Shown: positions 35,513-50,497, numbered from the stretch's first letter. The stretch: DNA of 64,000 bases from Arbacia lixula (GCA_963669155.1 OZ022576.1:10532618-10596617); one strand, 5' to 3'. Notes: a model not told the origin generated them from the letters alone. A program made the numbers and translations.

Positions 35513-35599
35513 GGAGAAAGAAAGAGAAAGAGAGGGAGAGAGAGAAAGAGAGAGAGAGAGAGACAGAGAGACAGAGATACAGAGAGAGAGAGAGGGGGT

Positions 35600-35636
<37 letters not shown>

Positions 35637-36787
35637 TGTGAGAGAAAGAGAGAGAAAGAGAGAGAGAGAAAGAGAAAGAGAGAGAGAGAAAGAGAGAGAG
35701 ACATAGAAAGTGGGATGTATTAAAGAGAGGGAAACCAATATTAGAGAGAAGCGTGAGAAGGAGAGAGTGAAGGCGACAGTAAGACCAATGAGAAGAAAAC
35801 GGAATAGGGCAATATGTTAAGCATGTTACGATTATAACAGCAAGCAAAAATCAAATACTGATAGAAAACAAGAGAGAGACGAGAAGATAGGATGACAGGC
35901 AGACAGGGTAGGCAGCGGGAAATAGAGACATAAGTAAATAAAAAAAAAGATACGGAAAAAGCGAAAAATGATAAGGGAGGAGAAAAATGAACCCGAGGGA
36001 AATCGATAATACCGCACTTCACCCCAAGTCCTCGTATTGGTGTTCTCTAGTATTTCATCGATACAAAATAGGGGAGTTCTCCACTTCAAATCTCAAATTT
36101 CCGTAACGAGCCTCTATTCCATTTTTGAATAATTATGATAAATATCTTGATCATATTATAACACTAGTACAGCTGTTATTATAACAAGTTCTCCTTCTCC
36201 TTCTACTGTAATCATTATTACCACTGTCGCTACTACTGTGACTATTATCATGGAGCTACAATATTACTAATGCATTACAATACAAATACAGTCAAACCTG
36301 TCTCAGCGGCCACCTGTCTATGGCAGCCAACCTGTGTATAGTGGCCACTAAAATAACTCCCCCGGAGAGAGATCATGTGTTAAAGAACCTATCGATAGCA
36401 GCCACCTGTCTTTAAAGGCTACAATTTTCGTTTCCTTTGGGTGGCCACTATAGACAGGTTTCACTGTAACCTATAGGCTGATGTGACCTGGTAAATATAT
36501 TACCGATATGACGGATCGAAATTACCATTACCAGAGACTTAAGCCGAGGGTAATGGGAAGTTAGACCCACTATGTTTACCAGGTCAGAGCAGCCCATACG
36601 TTATTTTTTCACATTATCATTATTATTATAATAGTTATCATTGTTATTTGTATTATTATTATCATCATCATCACTATAATTATTATCAATGTTACTTCTA
36701 ATTTTCTACTTCTACTACTACTACTATTACTACCACTACTACTACCACTACTAATACTACTACTGCTGCTACTTCTACTACTACTAG

Positions 36788-36819
<32 letters not shown>

Positions 36820-36831
36820 CTCCTCCTCCTC

Positions 36832-36880
<49 letters not shown>

Positions 36881-37435
36881 CACTTCTACAACTCCTGCTA
36901 CAACTACTTCTATTTCTACTGCTACAACTGGTAATACTAAAACCGAAATGATTAATGATGAATGAATCTTCAAAAACATCAAGAGCATCAGAGGGTACAC
37001 TATATCACAAAGACATGTCCTATTCAGTTGAACAACCTGGTACAGAAAGCTCACAACCTCACCAACCTATATCCTGATAACCCTGCACACAGTTTAAACA
37101 CTTGACGATGCTGATATCAGCTGTCGAAGAGGATTGAAGAGGGATGAGGGGGAGAAATGCGAGAGTAGAAGGTCACTTTCGCTATTTTCTCCTGATTACC
37201 TTCCAAACCGGAAAGCAGCTTTACACTGGCAATGATCTTGACCCCATCTCCCCTCTGGAATTAGTGGGGCATCGAAGACATATCAATCTGTCTCCTTCGA
37301 TAAAAGTGTCTTTTATTCAGGAGAAGGTGTGAAAAATCGCAGCTATTGTATTGATTAATTGGGCAAAAATGCATCAATGGCGCATTAATAAGGAATAAAC
37401 TCTTATGATGTGTAAGCACACATACGTAACCGCAC

Positions 37436-37514
<79 letters not shown>

Positions 37515-39065
37515 TGGAAACGAGCAAGGAATACGAATTAACTTATGCAGTAACCATAGTGACCGTATTTGTTACAATACCTGGAGGACACAGTTGGTGC
37601 CTGGTCTGATCGAGGCACCGTTTCTTCTCCGTCTGGTCACCCTCACAGGGCTTGCCGTACCCCAGGCAGTCCCGGCTTCTCACCCGTAGGGCTTGGTCGC
37701 ACGTCTTGGTGCATGTGCTCCAATGCAGCCACTCGCCCCACTCTGAGAGATGGGAAAGGAGGGAGACACAAAGTCATACAGTGAGAGGAAGGGAGAGGGG
37801 GATAGAGAAAGAGTGGTGGAAAGAGAAAGACAGACAGAAGGGAGAGAGAGAGAGAGAGAGAGAGAGTGTGTGTGTGTGTGTGTGTATGTATGTGTGTGGG
37901 GGGTGTTTGTGTGTGTACGTGTGTGTGTTGTATGTGTGTGTGTGCGTGTGTGAAGAGAGAGAGAGAGAGAGAGAGGAGGAGGGAGGGGGGGGGGGAGAGA
38001 CAATGATATGCAGTATTGAGAAGGAATTTGATAATCTTGGACAAATGAATCATCAATTTGATGAAATTGGAAAATGATAAATTTTTCTAAATGTATGTAG
38101 AATTTGATGAAAGAAAAATCAATCAAGACTTTACGCTACATTTTTAAAATCAGATTATAGCAATTGTAATTTGGATAATGTTTTTTTTTTTTCACGTTCA
38201 ATCATTCTACACATTGTAGCCTATTGAAACGTATAAGACAGGTATTGCTGATTTCTCCATTTTTGACATATAATAAATGAATAATGGAGTGTGCAGGCAA
38301 CTTTCAGTGAAAACAATCATTATAATGAAATCAGCTCCTCATAATGATGCACTTGAGTTACCTGCGCCGTTCACTTTTTCTCGTTTTTACCGAATAGAAT
38401 TATAATTAGAGTCCTCGGACGAGGCTTAGATTGCGAGCGAAAAATTGTCCCTGACAGACGTTGAAAACAGAAGCCCATCTCAATGACCTACTCATGATGG
38501 ACGACACGCGAGTTGTTGATAAAATGTCTACCTTCTAATTTTATCTCTCCTAAATTTAGCACAGGGACCGCCACTGCCTTCGCATCTTGCCAACCACCAT
38601 TAAGATTTTGTTTAAGACGCACAGTGAGGACTTCAAGCTGTTGTTGGCCTCTTGAATGCCAGCTCTGTTTACTCCAGGCACGCTCGTTCTGAAGATCGCT
38701 TCCATTAATTACACATTCTGAGCGAGATTATAGCTCTACCTTAGCATCGCTTCGCTTCGTAAAAGTACTCGAGTCATCCGTCAGTGTATTCCTCTTTGGC
38801 TGAATTTGAATAAATGCAGTTGTGTGGCGGATACCTGCTGAATTTTATACTAGCTATGCATTGCTACCACGCCATTATCTTCCTGACTCCATGCTGGCTG
38901 ATGAAAAATACCTCAATAAGATTTTACAACAACAAGTGCAAAAGCAAACGCAAACGGAAATCACATCACATTGGATGTGTATATGTGCACCAAGGGTATC
39001 TTTTGTTTTGTTTAATATGTGTGTGAGAGGATGTGTTTATGAGAGCGTGTGTGTGTGTGCGTGTG

Positions 39066-39114
<49 letters not shown>

Positions 39115-42100
39115 TGGCTAAGAGGGTTGTTTCCCGCTTTGACATATATACATATACATGATATTCCTCTGCGCGGTCAGTCGGAAGTTTGTACAATATT
39201 CCAAATTTTCCCCATATTGCTCTTAATGGATTACAATTCAACTTGAGGAGGAAGATCAGAATATACACCCTGCCCTTATGAAGATAACATGGTCCGTTAC
39301 CCGTAGACGCTGATTTCCAGCATTCTACGCTTACCCCAATGTCCTTAGAGACCCTTACATTATCATTCCGCCCACAGCAAAAAGGCTCTCAACTCACTGA
39401 TACTTGTGATAAAAGGCGCTTTACGTCGAGAGTGCGCACTCAGCGTCAGATCAAACATAACCAATGAAAACCGGTGCCGTGTCCAATTCTCATCTCTCTT
39501 CTCCGAATTGCTTCTTCCACATTCTCTTGTTTCATCCATATATCCCGGGAAAAGGTGAAACTGCCTGCCTGCCTGATGTTAATAACACTAGCATGAATGC
39601 ATTAAACAAACAGTTCTGCTGTACCAAGCGAGGTGTGGTTGGGTTAACTAGAGTTCAGCTGATCAGTGAGCGTATGGCAAATGTAATCATAACAGTGATC
39701 ATATCACACTTATCATTACTATACTGCTGGAGAGGCCTACACTCTTTATATGATTTAACTCACACACATATATGATTTTTTTTTCAATTCTTTTTTTTTT
39801 TTGCACAAAGGATTTAAATTCTTTCTCTATCTATATGCTTTCTTTAAATTTTCTTAGTAGGTCTGTTTTAAATGTTGTATTGTTGTATCATTGAATTATA
39901 TACAGTATGTTATCACTTCCTGCCGCCTTTTTGTTACGAGAAGGTAAAAGTGATACCTATAGATGATCACTATTTGCAAATAACGTCGTGTGAATCGGCT
40001 CGTGTTTGAAGATAACAGAGCGTGAGTCTGAAAGTGCCTGACGAGCACGTACGACCAACTATACCGCCGCACTTTGAACGCACACGCCTTATTGTAAACT
40101 CGAACTTGTAATTAACGGCCAGTGCATCGAAATGACGTTTGACATCGATAACATACTATCAACGCGAACGGAAACGCCCATTAAAGTCGTATTTCTGATG
40201 ACGCCATTCACTCAAACGTCCAATCATATGTCCACACAACATACGACACGACTTTGCCATTTTCTACAATCGTAAGGGCATACGACTCGAAACTTTTGAC
40301 GTCACCTTCTTGCATAAATCCAATGACCGGGTAGTCCGATGACTGAATCGTATCGGGTCATCGTGCGGTGGTCATTAATGACGCTTAACATCAAAGTTAA
40401 GGCGGATTCACACTGCATCCGACATCCGACATTCCGACATACGACACGACATACGACACGACATTTCAGTTCACACTGATAACGACTTTCCAAAATGTCG
40501 TGCAAAAAGTCGGATGACACGACATTTGCTGTCGGTCAATCAATTATCAAGTTCTTACCAAGTTCTTGCAATAACCAAGCATAAACAAAAGAAAAATATT
40601 GATCTGAGAAGGAAGAGAAGCAGGAGGAGGGGGTGTGGTGAAGAAGGAAGGAGGAAGGAAAGAACTTACGACGAAGGCAGGAGAAAAGGGAGAAGGAAAT
40701 TGGAGCGGTAGAAGACGAAAGAGATGAAAAAGGTGGAAGGGAATATAAAACGAGGGGCGAGTGAAGGAAATGGGAGAAAGGGAACGAGAGAGAAGGGGGG
40801 GGGGGGAGAGGGTGGATTGATGGTGAGGAATAGAGGAGAAGATGAGGAGCAGTACGGCAAGGAAGGGAGGAAAGAGGGGGTAGGGAAAAGAATCAAGTGA
40901 GAATTTCTAGAAGACAGAAGGGTGAACGAGGAGGAGAAACAAAAGACGAAAGACAACTAGATGATCATCGTCTTCCTCCTTCTCCACCATCTCCCTCCTC
41001 CTCCACGCATTCGCTTCCCTCTCTTTCATCTCCTTTCCTCTACTCTTACGTCTCCTTGTTCATTCTCATGCTCTTGCCTCAATACTAGATCAAGTTACAG
41101 ATACGTACTTATCCAAAATAGAGGAAAACCAGCATCTTTGATCGTGTTGGGAAGTTGGCATAATCACACTCACCCTATAATCCTTCTTTACAACGGTGAA
41201 GAGAAAGAATTTACGATATTACAGCAATCATAACAATAGTCCATTATAAGAGGGTAGGTTATGTCTTTATCTAGTTCATTCGCTATGCCTATGTTAAGGC
41301 ATGTTTGGGATTTTTTTTTATACCAGACATATGGAGTATAAATCATATCAGCAACATGACATTGTATACATGTAGGTCTACAATACAGTTTGTAGGTATC
41401 ACGATTCCTCAAATAGAAATATAAAATCATTCAATGATTTGAGTGTCCTGTTCAAACTAAGTCTATCTGTTAGATTCTGCTTTGACAAATCTGCATCAAC
41501 ACAACAAAATTACCCCCCCCCCCCCCCCTCCGTCCCCTCCTCTCTTTCATGAACACAGCAAAGGCATATATACCACCTCGGCACCAAACTCCCCTAATGT
41601 AGGGCTACATAGATCTGTACATTATTTGTTTCAGCCTTAACCCCCCTTCTTAATTTTTCATTCACCGATTCGATCATTTATGCTATATAGACGGTTGAAA
41701 GTACACGGTGAAAACTTTCTTAGAGATCAAGAAACAACATTATCCTACGAAGCTACATCGGTAGGGGGAGGGGGGGGGGCACCCCCCCCCCCCCCCCCTC
41801 TTCTCAGACATCCTTCTCCCGCACCCTCGAAATTGCATCTTTCCCTCAAAAAAAAAAAAAAAAAAGCTTTACATGTTTACGCCATGATGCAAGAAAAGTA
41901 GCAAATAAAACATTATGAACAGTTGAACAGGCCTACTCTTGATATTGAATTTATTTAAATCTATGCAAAGAAATTTTGAATATTGGTACATTCTTTTTAG
42001 GAACATCCCGCATATCTACAGCCATTGTACATGTCATCATTTAACTGAAGAAGTAAATCATTCCACCAACAGTGACTCTGCAAGAAAAAATAGTTACATT

Positions 42101-45100
42101 TCTGATTTTTTTTAGTCTACAAACTAACGTTAAGAAGTTTTGACGTTAAGAAAACTGTCACCATTCCCCGACAATAAAATATAAATCTACATTAGCTCCT
42201 CATGTGAACTTAGTTGAGTGTCTTCTAAACCCGAAAGAAAAGTTACTTAAACCCATGAAACAGGCCAATTCATCTCTATTTTTGTTAGTCAGATCTCACT
42301 AAAATTAAGGTTTGGTTATGTTGGTAGACTTTAGACGGGCAGATAACTTCATGTGATTGAAGTAGACTCTACTTGATGATATTGATAGATGGCTGACTAG
42401 TACTAATTGTAACTAAACAAGGAAATCTGAGTGTAGCAAATTATCTATTCTAGTTCTAGAGGTAGACTGCATATATTTATAGTACTAACCAACGTAAGAT
42501 ATATCTAACAGTGAATTCATTTCTTTACTAAAACTAGTATCTAATAGTAATACGAGAATTCACTCCGTGGACCTCTAGATCTAGATCATGAGCACGCCGG
42601 CCGGTCGGCCGGCTGGCTAGATTTATCATAACAAGATAAACCTAATGGCTACCCATGATAGGTACGGTCGAGTCCAGATCCCGGGTCCAGATCTAAAAGA
42701 AAACGTGAGTAGTAGACTAGCTGCTAAAGAAACTTGTTTGGATCTGGGAAATCTACACTCTATTTAATAGACCTAGACCCTTACACATCTGTGTTGTTAT
42801 GAGTTGGTGTATCTGTAGCCCCGGGACTGCCCTCGCGTAGCGGGAGCGTGAGCGGGCTGGTCGCAGTATAAAGTGTATCTGGATCAACTTAGATCTCACT
42901 TCGATCTCATGACATTTTAAAGCCTTTAAGAGCCATGCTGACCTCGAGGCTGTAGACCTGTAACTTAACTTTAGATCCAACGTATGAATTAGATCTAGAT
43001 CTATCTATTAAAACTCTGACATTCGAACAGAGAAATACAGAACACACTACAATTAACTGCAGCACCGTTTAGACGTATAGTAGAGTACGCGTATTATGGA
43101 TGTTTATGTTGAACTGTTGGTTATGCAACAGCTTTCTAGTAGTACAGTAGATCTACACTATAGTTTAGACTAGAGCCTAATCCGAGTATAAGCATAAACA
43201 GGTTTACTCAATTGATAACGTTCAATACCATTCTAGAGACTAGACCTCTAAAACTAGATCATGCCCAGGCCTTTCAAAGTTAAAGTTCGATTTAGATCTC
43301 ACAAGCCGTTCAAGTTTAGAATGATGACATTTATGCAGGTAGATAACAGTTGCATACACCATCATATCATCGTTGACTTTTTACATGTAGACCCTTGGCC
43401 TTGGGTCTGTATATTTTTTTTAACGTTTACTACGTACGTAGACCTACTCGAACGTAAACATTAGACTTGTCTCGAGTCGAGTCTTTAAAACTCAGTTACC
43501 ACTGAATACCGAGATTAACTCGCTATTAGCTGACATTAATAGACATTGATTAACTTGCCGCCAATAAGGAATCACATTCTCGCCCACCTTTCTTTACAAA
43601 CGATGGCAAAATGCTTCACCAAAACATGATAAAGATATGATGCGTAGGGAAACATTGTCCAACATACATTTTAGTACATGGGACTGAAGTTGGGCCATCG
43701 CAGAGATTTTCCGCGAAGCAATTTTGACAAGCCAAACTTATGAAGTGACGTCATAGGAATCCGCCGTTGTGATTGGTCTCCGGCTAAATGTCGGATTGTC
43801 GTGCTTGAAAAATCGCTACATGATCCGATTTTTTGATACGACAAAATGTGTCGGACACGACTTTTTTTGTCGTGTTGCCTCAGTGTGAATGGACACATTG
43901 GATTTGCACTGTTTCGATTTTTATTTTGTCGGATAAAATGTCGGAAAGTCGTATGTCGTGTCGTATGTCGGAATGTCGGATGCAGTGTGAATCCGCCTTT
44001 ACAGTCAAGCTCACGAAAAAACCCACATTAACACGCACATACTAAACGTTCATAAAAGGTCTAAAAATATCCGAATCAAAATATAATACAAAATAAACGT
44101 CCCACACACTATTAAAACATCCTGCTGCATATATATATATATAGACGATCGAGCGAACATTGCAAAGGGACCACGGGCACATTGACCGCACGACAAGCAC
44201 TCCTACTCACGCTTCAGGCAGGTGTTGTTGCACGGTGATTTGCCGAAGGCGTCGCCAGGACACGTATAGCCCTTGAGTGGGAGTGGATTATCGCACTGCC
44301 GCTCCCGAGAAGCCATCACTCCTGGCGCACACTCCTTGGTGCACACCCACGACGTCCAGTCGCTCCAGCCACCGTATTTATCTGGAAGAGTTGTCAAGAG
44401 CAAGGATTAGTTTCATAAGAACAGTGTCCGTCTTATAAGGACTCGTGAATGATCAGGACTTGACTTACGACTGACATAAATCGTAACCTTGTACATTTAA
44501 GACAGGAGAGTGTAGTTTATAAAACGGGGCCCACGGCTGGAATGTGTAAGATATAATAATGTACGTGCCGCTACCATGATTACGAAGGTTGTAAAGCAAT
44601 ATATACATTTCGTATTTGAACAAGGTTTTGCGAATAAGCTGTGGTTAAATGGGGATATATCTTGGAACTGATTAATCATTTGAATCGAATTGAAATTATT
44701 GCTCCAGGTAGTGGTGCATTTTACTCTGATATATTTAGACAGTCCAATGTTCACGGTGGCAAGTGGAGTATTTTTTCCACATTTTGTCCATATCATAGTT
44801 TTGAAGTGCGCTTTATCAGATGTAATAAACGTGAAATATGCCTATACAGTTTTTTTGCTGCAGACTTATATGTTAGGATTTTAATTCTCAAATAATTTCT
44901 CAAATAATTGTTTTGGGCACTAAACAGGAGATTAGTTAAAATTTGAACTACATAGAATGTCAACTTTTAACACACGTGTTACCATAATTACAGTGATGAT
45001 ACCTCGGGATACCCACCCATCCATAAAGTGAAATCGGATTTAACAAAAATCCAATAAAACCTTAATACATATTTTTATAATTTGACTTCCAAATCTAATC

Positions 45101-48100
45101 AAATGGGAAAACAACATAGTGTAAGCTTTATTCTGATATGTAGTTTGTAGGAGGTATCTCCAACATGTGGTAAGATATGTGCCATTGTTTGACGGACGGC
45201 AGGATGTACCAATAATACCCCACTCGCCATATTAAGCATTTGAGTTCCAGAACAAAAGTTTCTCTATGCGATTTGTGTGTATTGATGATGAAGTATTAAA
45301 GCGGGCTGGCAAGTGACGTTCACAGGAAGGAAGGTTGCCGCTTCCATTCACCATGGTTAGTCAGATGATTATGACCCCACCCCCTCCCCCTCCCGCTCCC
45401 CCTGCCCCGGCGGCAAACATAGCAAGGCAATAGGACTATTACATTGTATGATTTTAACGGAGCTGGGGAACCATGATACAAATTCTTATATGTTTGCAAC
45501 CCTATTAAATGGTAGCGACAAATTCCTCTTTTAAACGTACATTTACCATGTTTACAGCGTAAGTAAGCAGCTTTAGATTTTTTTGGATGTGTATGACTTT
45601 CAGGTCTTGGACCTCGTCCAGTACGTGACCTGAATCGAGAACGCGTAAGACGGGGATTTGCCGTCTTCATGGAAACAAGCATCCCGTTCTCAAGACTTAG
45701 GGCATGCGCAAAGCTTCAACATGACGTCATTGGACCTGAAAGCCGTCCACATCCACACACATCTAAAGCACCCTAATGATGATATGACGACACCCACCAA
45801 CAACAGTCATGGCAATAGAAGATAAATAAAAGAACGCTTGATGACAGACAATATATTGTATAAAGAAGTCAATGCAGATTATTATTGTTATATTATATTA
45901 TTATATGTTATCTATTAGAATATCATTATCATTATGCTATGAATAACAACGTTAGTAGTAACGATGAACATGTCAACAGCGATAATGACAAAAAAAAAAA
46001 AAAAAAACACAGACTATCGGCAGTAAGGATTGAGAAGATGACATTAATAACCCAGCCTTTTAATGCATATAATGTCTTAATATAGTGTCAGAAGTGTATC
46101 AAAATTTGTGACAATTTTGATCGTCTTCACATGAAGACGATCGTCTTCACACGAAAGTTATACATGTCAGGCAAATAATCAACTAAATCGTTTAAAAATA
46201 AATCAATTGCCAGCCAGGCTATGATCATGATAATTCGTAAGTGGATGGTTACCATTTTACGCTCATCATTCATATTTTCAACCATTTTTTCGCAGGCCAC
46301 TTTTCACTACTAAAAAAGTGAGAGAACGTTAAAATAATCTAGAATGAGGATGGGTGACCAGCTGGTACCTTTGGGGTTTCACAGCCATACCGAAATTAAT
46401 CCGCTAAAGGGCACGACGACCTTTAGTGCTGTAATACTTCTTAGTTTATCCAAGGTACCTAATCATTTTAGGGATGCCTTGTATTATGTGTACTAAGAAC
46501 AATAAACGTCCGCATAATAGGCCTACGCCGTTTGCAGTGAATGGCGTGACTGGAATTTGCCCATTAAAGTTATTGATTAGGATATCTATTATTTCTGAGC
46601 GCAAATACAAATCATATCTAAACATATATTACATAGTCATACTCTTCCCAATCTTGAATGTTCTTCGAATTTCCTTCCAATATACTCCTCCTGTTTATGT
46701 AATTCTATTCAATTCAACTTATAAACGTGAGGTTTACTTCCGTTCCTTAACATTAATCTTTAAAAAAAAATCGGATTAATTTTGAGGCAAAACACCTCCC
46801 TGCATTTACTTCTCCCTTTAAACTCGAACGGAAGTGGTCGATCGGCTGTCCGGGTAAAGGTCTATCTATCATAGCCACGACAAGCAGAAGTGGCCGTACT
46901 CGACGCCTGGGAATAAATTGCCTTTCCCTCCTTCTGTTTTCGGAATAAAGCCTTATCAGGTTGAGGACTGAGATCTGTCAGCTTGACGACGACTGACGTC
47001 AATTTACATCTGTCTCCACCAACAAGATGAGTATCGTGCTGTCCAAATAATCTCATGCAGCCAACATCTTATACGAACAAAAAAAAAAAAAAAACGAAAC
47101 CGCTCTTCTTTTTGTATATATTACTTTTTAAAGTATAACTGTGATGATCAAGGATAGGAAGATTGAATAGCGTGAAAATATAAAATGGGAGGAACGTCTG
47201 CGGATGAAGGATAAAATTTAAAGGAATGAACAGGAACTCAAGTGGAATCATAACAATGTAAGAATACACGCCTTCAATTGATTACTGAAGGATGCTTAGG
47301 CGTCGGACAACTAGGTGACATTCACTTGAATCGATTCATTTCTGACCAGTGATTACAGTCTATTCATGCGTGACAGATTAGGACAATAAGCTTAATCATG
47401 CAAGTAAGGACATGTGTATTAAATGGAGAAATTCATGACCTTTCGTAATGACTTTTTGTTGATGAGCTCGGTGTGTCTGCTCATAATGACTGTATAGTGT
47501 AAGTACTATGCTGCCCTATTTTGACAGAAGGAAGTAAGTAACAAAACGCACTTCACCCAAACAACATGTAACATGTGTCTGTCATTTGTAAGACCGCATC
47601 ATGTTATATTTGATATCTCACAGCACGATAAATATCTCATTTCTAAATTTAGCCAGTATATAAGGAATGAGATATTGGTTCCCTGTTGAAATATTTATAA
47701 GTAACATTTAGATGTTTAGTTACTTGCTTCTTTTTGACAGAGCCCGCTCCCACACCCAACCTTACCCTGCGGACCTTGAATTGATCGCTGCAGTTCATTA
47801 AATCGTGTCTTAATTATATTTTGAACCCGAGAAAATGAGGTTGCTGATTAATCAATTAACAGCACTAACAGCCATTCAAAGTCCGCAATCTATTATGAAG
47901 CGGGCACACATGTCAATGCATGTGAGGCGAAGCTCATGTTTCTTAGACAGGGTGAGTATTAGTGTATGTTGTCCATTATCTTTGAACGGCGATCACACTT
48001 ACGACCTGCCAGTACATTGCATTTTGCCATGCGACTGTTTGTTGAAAACCTTCTTCCTTATATTCGACTTTCACCAACCTGTATGTGTGTATGCATTTAT

Positions 48101-49120
48101 GGTAATGTACGAAAGGTTTGAAAAACAAAAAAATTAGAACGCCATCCGGAATTGTATTTTGCCGGCACGTTTCATATATTCAGTATCATATCCTATTTTT
48201 TTTATTTGAGAAAATAGAGTTTAAAAGTTAAATCATGTTTTGCAAGGGTATAAAACGATGTTGCCTTTCCTACCTTCATTTACTTTATTTATCAATGTTA
48301 TGCGACAACATGAGAAATCGAAACTGCACCAATGTCCCAAGACACAACGTTTTAAACCATAAAAAGAATCTACCGTCATTTTTATACCGTTACCGTTCTT
48401 GCTAAAAAATGGCAATCTGTAAGTGTCTGAAAAAAATATTTTTAAGGAATTGGCATATAAATGCAAAGTACTTCCAGTAGCCTACGATCAATTTACTTGC
48501 ATCGTATTGATTTAATCAAGATGGATACTGAGCAAGAGATGAAACTAGAGTTAAGTATTGGTGTATAATATGGTACTGCATACTCCCCTCCCACCCCGCT
48601 TTTATGACCATCTTGCATGCCATAGCGCCAGTTTGTCGTTCAATACGTTTACCGCGTACGATCCACCATACGGTGTGTCACGTGACCACTCGACCTCCAC
48701 CAATCAGGCATTGTGCTCATTAAAATGGTAGCTCACGTTCGTGGCTGTCGCTCTGAACCAGCAGTTCAAGCTGGGAGTAAGCAGCCAACGTTGAGCAGGC
48801 GCGTTTACATAGAAACGGAATATTGCTCGAAGAGCTTGCAAATATCTATTGTATTCATATTGTTATATTCCAATGTTGTTGGCAAATACCACAATGACCA
48901 CCACTTATTTTATTATCATTATTGTCATTACTTTTATTGGCATTCCCACTTTTTTCGGTAATGATTGTTTTCATCATCATGAAAAGTATATCAATCACTT
49001 ATTTTTACTGTTATCACTTTATACTTGTGCCATTATTATAACATTACCACTAACTTCTACTGCTGCTACTTATACTATAATAACTTTACTATTCTACAAC
49101 AACATCAACTACTGCTGCTG

Positions 49121-49159
<39 letters not shown>

Positions 49160-49229
49160 TCACTAATACTACGACTACTACTACTGCTACTGCTGCTTCT
49201 GCTTCTACTTCTTCTACCACCACCACCGA

Positions 49230-49262
<33 letters not shown>

Positions 49263-49316
49263 CATGACTACTGATGTTGCTGCTGCTGCTACTACTACTA
49301 CTACGACTACGACGAG

Positions 49317-49356
<40 letters not shown>

Positions 49357-50457
49357 TTAACTATTACAAGTCATAATACTTGAAATACTAATGACGATCA
49401 GAAAAAATAATGGTACAGGATCTGAAAAAGAGAAATAAACAGGAACGAGAACAACAAAAATAAAACGACGGAAAACGTTAAGAAAATTGAAAAGAACAAA
49501 AAGAACAACGAGTAAAAATTTAAGCACCATTCTACCCGAGGCCATGCAATAAATTTATATGTCGTCAGTCACGGGCTCGAAATTGATTTTGTGAGGTCCA
49601 AATTATTCGCAGTGGTACGGGCAGCAATGTAGATTGTAATGTGTTCTTGCCTGAGGACATATTGTCGCCATGGCTGGAGTTACATGAGTTCCCATCATAC
49701 ATGATGAACGCCACTAGAACAATCAATTCGCGTATTCACTGAGCCACATTACCGCGACCTTACTATATTATAATTCACACAAACGAACCGACTTATTCAG
49801 TATATCTAATGTGACTGTGGGTAGAGATGCGAAACTTAAAGCGAAAAAGTCTTTTGAATGTAGGCATTCCCTTATATTTTCCACTAGATTAAAAAATGGA
49901 AAATTAAAATGCGTACCTACATATGCATCGGACAAAGATAGCAGTGAGTCATGTGCCTCGAAAGACGGCATTATTTTTTCTTTTTTTTTTTCTTTTTTGT
50001 ACAACTGCGATACTAAATCTTTGAATACACTTCGATATATCAAGAAGAAAATGCTATTCGATACACAGGCCTATATAAAATGATTTATGAATGCCCTTTC
50101 TAAAGTTTTGCAATGATTATCATGTTATGCAAACAGTGTAGATAACATGAACTGAATATGATGTTATTATGATGCACTATGATCATGATAATACAAAACC
50201 TTTGATTTATACCTGGAATTTAATTTTCAAACTGTGGAAACGCCCCCACAATTTGTCGCGCCGTTGTTTCGCAAGGCCGTCGCCAGTGTTGGTGTGAAGT
50301 GCAGAGTTGACGGATGATAAGCCGGCACAGAAGACGGTCAACATTAAATCGAATCACACGTCCCAATTATCTGTCAGGATCGCTCGTGATTCTGAATAGA
50401 AAATACCTAATCGAGCAGTGAAAGATGGAACATGTAAAGAGACGGTGAGGGAGAGTG

Positions 50458-50497
<40 letters not shown>

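Larger units (their letters stand above)
40400..43998. mobile_element. 3.6-kb TIR element with TTA target-site duplication
   Basis: The left end AGGCGGATTCACACTGCATC and its exact mirror at 43979-43998 are flanked by TTA (40397-40399 and 43999-44001). Subterminal arrays of CGACAT-type motifs extend about 100-250 bp inward on both sides. TTA duplication is typical of PIF/Harbinger. No transposase was found, so it is non-autonomous or decayed. Confidence 0.85.

Noticed and set aside
35220-35850. Long Ser/Leu-rich and Arg/Glu-rich open frames on both strands
   Set aside because: They come from the (GA)n/(CT)n tract. Only the TSP1 exon inside is real.
45320-45682. 120-residue minus-strand open frame with C-K-H-G-K-C
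   Set aside because: No recognisable domain, low-complexity Gly/Arg end, and no splice phase fit with the neighbouring TSP1 exons.
46344-46385. 5S rRNA-like phrase (GGATGGGTGACCAGCTGG)
   Set aside because: Only about 20 bases match the 3' half of 5S rRNA; the rest and the internal promoter are absent.
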